Part shown: positions 23,538-35,700 of the stretch, piece by piece | How positions within the stretch are numbered: the first letter of the stretch is position 1 | How the letters are laid out: every line of letters starts with the position of its first letter | NCBI GenBank assembly: GCA_037074765.1 | Contig: JBAMDO010000331.1 | Span: forward strand, 1-38,349 | DNA length: 38,349 nucleotides | Source: Mansonella perstans | Lineage: Eukaryota > Nematoda > Chromadorea > Rhabditida > Onchocercidae | Direction: 5' to 3' | The notes under the pieces: generated by a model | Seen by the model: the letters and a program-made list of their open reading frames with translations, nothing else | Told to the model about the DNA's origin: nothing | Databases searched by the model: none | Translations under genes and position numbers: made by a program

Positions 23538-24395
23538 AAGAAATTCATCATAGAGTAGACAGATACTAAGGTGGTAATGGCATACTGTCATATTTTAATT
23601 TCCATTTTTTGGCAAGAAAAGTTTTCACTTTTTTTCCAAAATTAACAAATTTGATTGAAGTTGAAAAACTTGTTTTTTTCTTTTCATTCAATATGTATGC
23701 ATTAACACAACATGCATGAACCGCTTTTTTTGCGCACTTTAAACAGGAGAAAATTTTCAGGCAAAAATAAACGATAAGATCTCATAAAAAAGATAAGAAT
23801 TAAAAAAAAAAGTGTTCAAATTGACAGACACAAAGGAATTCGGAATCTAAATATTCGGATACACAATCAATTATTCTCTGACTGTGATAATCTGACTGTG
23901 AGTGGAAAAATTGTTTTAAGCCACTTTTTATTATAATTTGAGTTTAGAGGAAAAGTTTTCCCGCGTCTTTTGAAAGTATTGAAATAAAGTTTTGAAAAAG
24001 CCTCTAGAACTAATTTTTTAAGCAGTTTTTTGGTATTCACCTATTTAACCACTTCCTTTATTTGCTATTATATTAAGAATTATGAGAGCAAACAACAGGT
24101 AAATTGAATATAAATAAATAATTTCGCTTCCATATTCTATCAAGAAATACAAAACTAAGTAATTTAATAAATAAATAATTCGGTTTGCTACTCTATTTCA
24201 GTGGGAAACATCGGTTATTTATAATGAGTAAAAAGAGGAAAATGAATATGAAGTGAGGCAGAAAAAGGAAAAACCGAGAGAGAGAATAAAGTTGGTGAGT
24301 TGATTGAATGAATAAGGGAAAAAGAAGGGTGAAAAAACGGTGAAGTGGCAAATTTTCGACATTCACCATAAAAAAAATTCTAAACTCTATTGACC

Positions 24396-24460
24396 TTTAT
24401 CCGGCGGCCAATCAGTCGATCAGAAGCAACGGTACGAATATTTTCGTCATTGGCTTCACA
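24396..24460. promoter_or_regulatory. Less AT-rich block with opposed CCAAT boxes
   Basis: The block contains CGGCGGCCAATCAG and, about 40 bases on, GTCATTGGCTTC, a CCAAT box on each strand. It stands out in composition from its surroundings. It lies about 1 kb upstream of the four-TM gene start. A promoter role is inferred from motifs alone. Confidence 0.25.
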
Positions 24461-27400
24461 TGAAACTAAACTTTTCTGCAAATATCATTTTTTTTACTAA
24501 ACTTTGCTGCAATTATCATTAGATGCATGAAATAAAATAGCTAAAATCTTAAAACAAAATTGCATGCATGAAGTACGATTTGTTTGAAGAATTTTAACTG
24601 TAACAAATCTTTTCAGTGGAATTTCGATATTTCTTAATTTTAGAAAAGATATCGCCAATTCATTTAATTCTAAACATTCATAAATTTTAATCAGCAAAAG
24701 TATGTTGATCATGTTTGCAAAAAAAAAAACTGTTATTCGAACTGTTTAAATGAATGTTTTAATTAAACCATAGAAATTGTTTTATTTAATTGCTTGCTGA
24801 AAAGACATATAAATGTAACGTAAACGTAATATTTCCCCAAGATTTTTAATTTATCACATGCAAAATTAATCATGTGCATGTACATTTAAATGAATGTTTT
24901 AATTAAATCATGAAAAGTGTCTCTTACATTGAAGATTAGTTCGAGCTATTGCACTAAATTCAATTCGAGTTATTGCACTTAAATCATGGAAGCGCAAAAT
25001 TTTATCTCGAAATTCGGTAACAAAAAAAGTACGCAGTTCCGAATTTATTTAAATTTAAATTTTTATTATATTTATCAAATAATAAAGTAGAATTTTTGTC
25101 GTCAAGAATTTGCAATAGCAGTAATAACTGCTATATCATTTATATCAACAATAACTAATCGCAACCGGTTGTCAAACTTAACAAGGAAATTTTATGATTT
25201 ATAATTTGTGACATTTTTATCTTTTTCAATTGTTAATGTCAAAAGGACAACAGGAACAGATTTCTGCAAATTCTATTAGAATTATCAAAAGTTTAAATTC
25301 GAAAAACTTGATTAGTACGAAGTAAAAGGTGATAAGCTGCCTTTTATGGCCATATGGAGTGATCTAACGAATGCCAAGACTCTACTAGCTCCAAATGAAA
25401 ATTTTTGACGTGATGTTGCAATAACAGTAAATGCTACATAGATAAGCTGGAGAGATATTTATCACTAATAACAATCCAAATAAGTTACTTTATTCAATGT
25501 ATCAACAACTGTTATACTGTCATCTTTAAAAACTTTTTTAAGTTTTTAATATCCGATTTGGAGTATGTACTTTAAATTCAAAAGATCATAATATTTCATT
25601 TCGAAAGGTTCAAAAAAATAAAAGGTAAGTTTGCCTTAGGAAATTATGGAATATATGGTAATTAAAATAAATGAATTAATGAAATCGAAAATTTATTGAA
25701 AAAATTATAAAAATACAATTTGAAAATGGATGGATGGATTGATGCATAAGAAATAAACAAAATTAGAAATGAATAAAAGCAGAAGATTGTTTATTCCAAA
25801 TCTTTCCACCTTGAAAAACGTGTTTTCTTCTTGACTCGTCTATGTAAACAAGAATGTAATTGACTTTTATAATTCATTTGTATCTCCTCTCCTTTTCCTA
25901 TTATTTCAAACAAATGTTAGCATTAATATTTATACTTCGTTACACTTCTCTCTGCTTAAATTACAAAAAATTACAAGTGATGAAAACGACTAAAATTTAA
26001 ATTATTCCAAAAAATGTTAATAATTGTTTTTTAATTTTCTCTCTAAATATTTAGCTTATTTCATGCATGTTATGAAAAATATCGCGTATGGCATCATTAA
26101 TGGTACAATTGAATAAACAGGTTTGAGCAAAAAAATTGTTAAATAAGTGACCAAAAATTCATCATCACAATCATATCGTGAATAAAATAAGCTTGTAAAT
26201 TGTTTTAAAGAATGGTAAATTATACTTCATCAATTCGTTTTGCATACTTTTTTTTTTAGTTGTTCCTAATGTTGTCACATTTTTTGATTCAATAATTTGT
26301 TTTAATTTCGAATAAGAAATTATTTATATTTCAAAACGTGAAAATATTGCTGAGAAAAACTGAATGAATCACTAATACATAGAATGAACTTATTTGAGCA
26401 TATATGCAACTAAATCAATAACGATATTTATTTGCTTAATGAATTTTATTAGCTCAGCTATGGTCATTAAACCTTAATAATCCTAGCCATTAAGCTCCTT
26501 ATTATGGCAACATTTACACATAACAGATAAGTGTTTTAGTATAGAGCAATTAAATGATATACAAATAATAATGGCATTAGATATTGATGATTTTAATCTT
26601 ACATTTATAAATTAAGTTTATTGTAATATATTGTTATCCTATTGTTATAGTGACATACATTCATACATACACACACATATATACCTGTAGATACTATTAA
26701 AAAAAGAAATTAGGAGAATCCGTTAGAACATGGCCATATATTTGGTTACAGAATACACATAAAAACGATTGAAAAATTAATCAATAGAAATAAAATTGTC
26801 GACGTAATTCAGTCCCTAGATAATAATTAATGATTATTAAATGTAACAGTGATGATAATGATAATTATAACATGCTGATAATAATGATTAACAATGGGAA
26901 GCAATGATAATGCAAATTGTTTTTTAAGATGTGTAGAAGTTAAAGTAATTAAACTTTTATGGATTTTACGAAAATAACATGCTGAGTTCATTTTGGGAAT
27001 CATTTTAGAAGAAGAGGGGTAAGAAATGGGAAGCGCAAAACAAGTTTTATTTCAACTTTTTCACATAAATTTTTATTCATAGCTCAGTATCTTTCCAGAA
27101 AGGAAAACAAAATTATAATTTTGAATTAAAAGTAAATTATTATGAAAATTACCCATCCTCAAATAATGAGTTAAAATCGATTTCAGCTCTTTCCCATTTC
27201 TTTTAGAAAATCCTTCTCAGCTGCCATTTGTTGCTACTATCATTTCTACATCTTACCTCGTTCTCATTGTATTATTCCAGAAAGAAAAATGAATTAGCTG
27301 TGGAATATTTCAATTCTATGTTTTTAAATAATAATTTGCATATGAACCATATTTCATGAATTAATTAATTACAAGAATTGCGAGCTGTTTCATTTCAATC

Positions 27401-29732
27401 AATTAATCACAACATCAATGAAGATGGATAGCACGCTTTTGCTTTAATACAGCATTGCATGTCCTTTAAAGAATTGATTGAAGATTTCAAAGTTTTCTTA
27501 CTGTGTTTGTTATGAAGGACATTGTTCCCAAAACAAACTCATTTCCTTTGATATTAATTGAAAAGTTAACCAAAAATTTTTCTTTGGAAATAGCTTATTG
27601 TTGTAAAAAATGACAGAAAATATCTCAAGGTTCTAAATATTCATACGAATAGGAACATTACAAGCAATTTTTTTCTTTAGAAATAGATTTCTTAAAAATC
27701 AAATTAATTACAGATAATTAAATAAGAATTCATAATATAAATATTATGTGGCTGACATAAAAGCTTGTAGAGTTGACAAAAAAGAAATAAAGAGGAAAAA
27801 AAGAAAATATATCAGAAAATGTCAGAAAATTGGGTCATTTTTTCCGTTTTATGGAATTGGATGAAAAAAAAAAAAAAAAAAAAAAACGATGAACAATCTG
27901 AAGATTGAACATTTCATTTCCTTTGCATCATTCCTAAAAAAAAAAAAAAAAACATTTCATTTCCTTTATATTGTCCCAAACTATCATTTTATTCTTTAAC
28001 GTAAATTTTTGTATAAAATTTTGCTTCGTTCACAGGCAAGAATGATTCAGTCATAGTTAGATGCATTTTGCAAGGCTGCGCAAAAATGCCCAAAATCGGA
28101 CTTTTAACAAATTTACCTCTCTCTCTTGCCATTCTTTTTCTCCGTACTCTTTCTTCTCCTTTTTTCCAGTGTAGTATCTTTCACAAAAAAGATGTGCAAT
28201 GAAAAATTCAGTTTTTTAATTACTGGTAATTAAATAACTTTTTTTTTTTCTTTTTGGAAAACATCACCGAATATTCAAAAGGATTGTTTGCGCAACTGTT
28301 ACACATCACAATTATTATCGAAGACTTAATTGCAAACTTTTTTATAATCGAATTAATCGATTTTTTTTTTTAATTTATGTGAAATTTATATGAAAATGAG
28401 TTTTAAATAAACAGTGAAAGAACTAAGCTATCCCAAAATTAATCTATTAAACACGACCAGGTTTACATTCATACAAATGGAAAAATGAAAAGTGCGAATT
28501 CAAACTATTATCAAAACTAAATTATATTCATGATTTTCAAAGGAAAAAAATGCTTTAAATATAATTTCAAGCAGAAAAAAACCAACGAATTTAACAAATT
28601 TTATTTCTTAAGTAATTTTACAAAATTACGCATTTAAACGGTAACTTTAAAGAAAAGCAATCATTTGTGAAGAGAATTGTTTAGACAAAATCTTAAAGTG
28701 ACAATGAAACGCCTGAGAAGAAATATGTATGAAAGGAGGAATTGTAGTTGAAATGACCTTGCATACTTGTGTATTGATGTTCGTAAAAGAAAATGAGATT
28801 CATACCACTGATAAATGTGATCAGTTAAAGAAACTGATAAAGATACTATCTGACACACACTTATGTTAGTGTAAGACGCACTGTGAAGTGAAATGCGATG
28901 TAACGAATTGATATGATATCTCAAATTTATGGAAATGCATATATGTAATTTCAGGATTTTTTTCGATCATTTTGAAAATATCATAAAAATGGCTTGAAAA
29001 ATATTATGAAAATATTTCAAATAAAATTTTTAAAAATAGTTGTTTGCTGCAACATCTAGAATAACGAATGATAGCAATTTTCTTCAACAGACAATTGAAA
29101 TATTTCATTTTAATTCTGCAAATACAAAAATGGCTACCTGTTAGCACATCCATCCAAATACATCATGTTACCTGTTAGTACATCCTTTAGCATCTTCTAA
29201 TAAGCAAAATAAATAACAAAGGCGAAATTTTTTCTTGATATTTAATAATGCTTAAGAAAATTAACCAATGCAAAAAACTGCTGGCTAGAAAATAACTGAA
29301 ATGGAATAGAAACGAAACGGCAATGAAAACAAATGCATCTAGAAAATGTCATTGATAAAAATTAAGGAAAAATTTTTGCAGAATTATTGGACCTTTTTTA
29401 AATCAAAAGAAAAAATACATTCGCTTTAAAAAAAAAGAATTTATTGCTTAGTCATTGAAATCGAATGACTTTTTTGACAGCAAAATTTGCTTGTTTCAAT
29501 TGTTTGTTCTTTTCATTAAACTTTATTTAATTTCATCGATAAATTCCAAGATATAAAAATTATGATTTTTGTCGCTGAACAGTTTTTTGCGAAGAAATTT
29601 CCATCCTTTTCTTTCTGCTATTCCAATGAAGCCAATGAGATCTTTATAGCAAAGTTTGTCCATATACGGAGTTTTCAATTTAAAATTTTGCAGTTGTTTG
29701 TGAAAAAAACACTACGGATTTTTCGTTGAAAG

Positions 29733-29741
29733 TTTAGAGCA
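29733..29741 (+). promoter_or_regulatory. Candidate trans-splice acceptor of the chitin-binding protein gene
   Basis: GTTTAG ends at 29737, four bases before the ATG at 29742. It is the fourth of five gene models with an acceptor-like sequence at this position. Confidence 0.4.
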
Positions 29742-32700
29742 ATGACAAATTGCAAACTTACCACACTGATAATCTGCTTACTTATCACTGTTTGTTGCAA
29801 GCGCACGTTGAGTTTGCTTCAGGTAATAATTATTTTGTTCCTTGAAAAAACTGCTTAATGAAAAATTCTAAATTTGACTGCTAATAGAAAATTAAAATTT
29901 GAATTAAAATTTTTCTTTTCCATTAAGTAAAAATGGAAGAAATTTTTGTTGACTCCTAGCTAGTATCAAAATAATGTATTAATTACATGACGATTCTTTC
30001 ACGGATTATTTATTCCATTTGAGTATTTAAATAAGTAACAGTTTATTTCAACTTTTTTTCAACTGCTATCAATCATTATCAATAAATTGATTTATAAACA
30101 ATTACCTTATCGATTAAAAAGAAAAATATTTATTAATAAGGTATTCAAATTTAAATTGAATATTCTCCTCCTCTAAAAGATGGCTTTCTCTAAACTGAAC
30201 ATAATACTTAAAAAGACGTTGTTGTGTTCATTTAACTAAATAGACTAAGTCACATCAGCTGAAATTTAAGTAAGCTAAAAATTAATTTCAGTAAACTTTC
30301 ATATACAACTTATTATGATGGTGCTACGAGTTTTATTGTTATGACAATTACAGTATAAAAGAGTTCAAGCTGATTAAGTGAAAAAGAATTTTTGATCATT
30401 GGAACAAAATGAATTGAATGTGACATCTCAAAGCACTAATTGAATTCATTCTATTTAAAAATTATTCACAGTTTAATTTACTCAAAGTTTTTCAAAAAAT
30501 TTGCTGAAATTTGACTTCTTTTAGGAAAGTACTTCATGGAATCGAATACCCATTGCACATCGAATGGACAGTTATGATAATTTGATAAGTTATCATTAAT
30601 AGTGTTTAGCTTATCAAATTTGGTGTTGTTAGTAACGAAATCCATAAAAAACTCAGTTCTAAAATTGAAATTAAGAATTTGTAAAAAATACTTCAGCTAA
30701 ATTGCGCTACACAATAGATTTGTCACCCGAATTATATCATTTTTCAAGATCAGCACGATGATGCGATTGGTCCAGAACGGATTACTTTTAGAGAGATTTG
30801 TGATGGACGTAAATTAATTCCACTTGGCGCATGTAGCAATGCATATATTCAGTGCTTTTACAATTCCTTTGATCATTGTGTAACGACTATTCTTCAGGAA
30901 TGTCCGATCGGAGAGGTCCGTTAAATAGAACCACGAATTTTTCACATTATCAATGAAACTTCAAACTTTCACGCACTTCAATAATTATTGGTGAATGAAG
31001 TTGAAATTGGAATTTATATTTAAATTTTTGTAGATTTTTAATGGCACATTTTGTGAAGTTCCGCAAAAAAATTGCGCAAACATATGGAGCCAACGAATGG
31101 GAAAAATTAATTCTGAAACAGGAAAGCTTTTTGAGGTAATTTAAAAATTAATATAAATAAATAAATTTCAATGCAATTTTAAGTCCACTACAATGATTAC
31201 TTTTTTAATAATATAAAAAATTCTAATCCAATTCATATTTTAACTAAGCGCAGCTTTCCATTTGTCATTGTCAACTTTCTTCTTTACAGGAAATAAATTT
31301 TTGCAACATCGTTGGCCCAGGAATATATATGTTTCCAAAGATTATATGCTCTCACCAAGCATATGTGTGCAAGAATTATCATGAAGGATTTGCAATTACA
31401 TGTCTACCAGGTAAGCACAACTTGTCATGCGACTTATGTATGCATCAAATTTAGTGGGTTATGTTTTGGTCACTTTGGTCAGGCTGAATTTTGGTCACTC
31501 ATATAAAAATCTCGTACATTTATTCATTCAACTTAACTTTTATTGCTTATTTTTTTACTCTACAGGAATGATAATGTTGCAACGACCATTTGGTTGTTTT
31601 GCTCATCCACCAAGTTGTAAACCTGATAAAATTTCAATAAAACAATCAGCTCCATTAAGACAACATGCTATTGAAATATATTGCAATCAAAAGTATCTTA
31701 CAAAAGGATACAACAAAATAATGATGCTTCCGAAAATGCAATGCACTACCTGGTAAATATGAAAATTATTTCATCTCTTGTTTTGATTGCATCAATTTAA
31801 ATTTTTAAGTTTGAAATCTTTGCAACTTGTTTTTAAAATGAAATATTTTTCATAACTTATGTTGATTCTATTTGAAGATTTTGATGTCAAAATAATTAGA
31901 TTATTCAATCATTAGACTGCATTTCGACTTTTGTAAAACAATTTGTAAAAAAAGATTGAAAATTGATGTTTATCTTTTAAAAAAAGGCACATAGTAAATT
32001 AACGCAATTAACTGCCATTATCGATAGTAAACCAAAATGTCAAATGGTTGGAACACTAATCCAAATCTGATAAGTGAAACAAAAGCAGGAAAGTTTTTTC
32101 TAAAGGTTGCAAAATTTAGCAATTAATTTCATTTTAATGTTCCTGAAATATTTAGGTATGTTGGATGCAGCAAGTTAATTAAGGATATTATTTATTGTGA
32201 AAATGAATTTATTTATGATGCGAAATTGCAAAGGTGTAGAGAACGAAACACTGAAGATCGTTGCATAATGCCAAATTTATGCAAGTAATTTTAATTTCAC
32301 AAATAAGTTCAAAAATTAATTTAAATTTTTCTCTAACACATGGCGAGAAAAAAGTCTCAATAAATTGTGATTCTGTCCATTGCATCTTTGATGCCAAGCA
32401 TTTCGATTTTACAAAACGGTTGCGGGCATATAGTTTTATCTTTTAATTTCCATATTCCTAAATTTTATAGTTAAATTTTTTCATTCGCATCAATTTTAGA
32501 ATCTATTGTAGTTTGGGAGTCCCAACAGATTTTTTAGGAAAAGTGAGAAATTTTCGAAAATTTAATTACTAGATTTGCTTCAGGAATCGAAAATGGCGTG
32601 CAATATCGCTAGGTGATTGTAGCAGACAATTCGTATATTGTCGAGACCAAGTACCAGAAGAATTCGTTTGCTCAGAAGGCTTTATTTTCAACGGTCAATG

Positions 32701-35700
32701 CATTCCAGCGCATCAGGCCAATAGTCAATGCTGGAAGTGTCGAAATGGCGACAAACGGCAAACTTCACTTCATTCATGCAACGAAGTTAGTGATCCTGTT
32801 TAATTAACCTTTCTTGTCATTTCTATTTTAAGCTCTTTTTGACCTAATGCATTCATGATTACATGTAAAAGATGAAAGTAAACCTTTGAGGAATGATAAC
32901 TTCGAACTGCCAATTTTGTCTTAGGTTTTATCTCTGTTATATTTAAGTTCAAAAATATCATCAAATTGAAAGGAAATAGTAGAAAAATAAAGGGATTGCG
33001 TTATATGACTGATTAATACTTTTCATTAACTAATAAATTTTGTTTTCTAGTACTCAGTTTGCAAAAATGGTCAGTGGAAGGATTACAAATGTCCAACTGG
33101 GATGACTTACTTTGAAGCCGATCAAATGTGTCGAACAGATCCATCTTGCGCTAATCGATTTGTAATCGCTTATTTTTAGTTCAGTCATATGATCAATTAT
33201 GAGTAATCCTAAACTTATCATGCATTTTCAATTCTATAAAATATGTGGGATATAATATCTTCTTTTACCTTTCTGTCTTCTATTTTATATAGTTTAAATT
33301 AATTTGGTTGGCAAATGAAATCTTCATTTCAGAACAAAAAAAATTTGCGAAATTTTCTACTTCATTGCAGAAATGTAAAATAGGCACATCGTTTCAATTG
33401 AAATGCGATGAATATTTATTTTGTTCATCGAAAGGTGTCATTGAGCATCGTTTCTGTCCACCGTTCTACCGATGGGACAGTCAAGCAATGTTATGCATTC
33501 CCGATAATAACTGCTTATCTTCATTAGCTGTTTGTTGTTGAATTTATTTGTGAAAAATTAAAATCAAAAAAAATAAATGTGAATAGAAGAATCTATTGAT
33601 CAAATTATATTTATATATTGTAGAGTGATAACAAGAAACTTGATATTACCAAAATAGAATCATTAAATAATTAAAATTCAGTAGCAAGGAATCAAGTTTA
33701 AGTAATCATTCAAGAAAGAAATGAATTGCTCTTTTAGGACGAGTCATGCAGAGATGGCGCAGTTATCGATAGTTTTGATTGTAAATTTTATCATCAGTGT
33801 TCCAGTGGGAAATGGTACAAAATGTCATGTGAGGCATATCCAGCTGGTAATTATCTCCGATTTCATTTTTTTGATAATTTCATTTAGATTTTCAACTACA
33901 ATTTGCGTCAGAATATATTAACTGATCAATTTTTGAGATAAATTGTTTTAATAAAGTTGGTTGTTTAATTGGAATCTCTTACTTACTGTTATCTTGTGAG
34001 AGCAACGCTTTATTCTAATTACGACTTAACTCTGCTCGTATTATTGTTCAGAGTATAATTTAATTTCCATTAATTATAGCAGAGTTGTGCAAAAAATGTC
34101 GTCACAGTGGTGGTTATGTAGCTTTGCAACAAGAAGAAAGATGTAATGAGGGCGATACGGTAGCTATTCCACAAGACTGCAGAAACTATGCGGTTTGTGA
34201 TGGAGGGAAATGGAAGAGTGTACGGTGTAAAACTGGCACTTTTTGGAATCAGCATTTAAAAAGATGTCACCATACCACTGACTGTAAAGCATTCAAGCGT
34301 GCAGAATGCAATCATGGTCAGGTTGGGGGTCATTCTTAACATCATTTAAATTTATTGAATATATTTTCAAAAAAAAAAAAAATATCTAAAAATTTTTTAA
34401 AATAAAGAATTGTTGTTAAATTGCTGTTGCTTAGCAAAAAAAAATTTGTGAAAAAAGCTCAATCTTAAAACGATTAGTCGATTTAACTTAATAAATTGCT
34501 ATTTGAAAAACAATATTAAATTTCAGCATTTAGTTGGTAATATTTGCAAAGAATATTTGAAATGTCTACAGGGCTCCTGGATACTAATGAAATGCCTCCC
34601 GGGATATGCTTTTGGTAAAGGAATAAAGTGATTTTCTTTTGACATTTAATATTTCATTTTTAATGAAAAGTGATGCAAGATAGAAGAGGAAAAAAGTAAG
34701 ATAGATAGAGAGTAGGACAGAAAGAATAATTAATCTTGTCTGAATTGTTGCAATATTAAGCCGAATAATTATTATGTACTTTATGAAATAAAATAAATAT
34801 ATTACTAAACAATGGGATATTCTGTTGTGCAACTTTTGCAACTGAGTCAAGACTTATGTTCCAAGTAAAATGTGCAAACGTCGCATGCGTCCTATTGTAA
34901 TTTTCTAAGCATTTACGTAAATGAACTAGGTAATTCATCTGTTATTTAGACTTAATCACGAAGAAGTGCGTTGTTTCGAATAAATGTGTATCATTGAACA
35001 ATACCTATCTAAATATAATAGATAACGATATTAATGATTCGCCATTATCAGTTTCTGAAATGACAACAAACCTGGAAAAGGGTCAGCAACAACGTAAGGT
35101 AACTATACATCCATAGAATTGTAGTTATTAATAATTAATTTCATTAAATAATCAAAGCTCAATTGTAGCTTTGTCAATTTGGCAATACTATTCGTAATGA
35201 ATACGATTGCAATCGATATTTCGAATGTGCAATGAATGAATACAAAGATCGACATTGCATGGATAATCATGAATTTAATGATAAAACTGGGAAATGTGAA
35301 AAAGAGTAAGGAAGTTTACTTGTGAATTGTTACTTGCCAGAGAAACATTCAACGAATATATAATTTTTTTTTGTCAGTTAATTAAAACTGTTAATGAGAA
35401 GGCATTTCTGTAGGTATCACTGTGATCTATCACGTTGTCGTAATGGACGAATGATTGAAAGTGAAATTTGTGGCCGTTATCAAATTTGTCTTAATGGTAC
35501 TTGGTACAAAAGAATATGTCCTAATAATCGTCAATTTGCTAATGGATATTGTCAGTTAACATATTGCAACAATGATGATAACAATGGTTTATATTAAATT
35601 TCATCCATTTTTGATATGAAAAATTTATCATTCTTTTCCTTTAATTGGCGTCATCACAACGTTCATATGTGTCATTCATATACTGTGCGACAAGCCTCAT

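Larger units (their letters stand above)
23385..29741. other. Gene-poor stretch between divergent genes
   Basis: About 6.4 kb between the minus-strand four-TM gene and the plus-strand chitin-binding gene, so both promoters should lie here. I found no supported exon. It contains a 40-base tandem duplication at 23457-23537, a CCAAT-bearing block near 24396-24460, short repeated segments near 24745-24985, a CATA/CACA patch near 26650-26690, poly(A) runs near 27866-27950, and a 17-base repeat near 29137 and 29170. Confidence 0.45.

Noticed and set aside
25341..25405. Twenty-codon frame beginning MAIWSDLTNAK
   Set aside because: Too short and isolated, without splice signals that lead anywhere.
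33308..33541. Self-standing 77-codon protein ending VCC-stop
   Set aside because: The CBM14 part is exon 9 of the large gene. The upstream 20 residues read through an intron, and the stop lies just past a usable donor.
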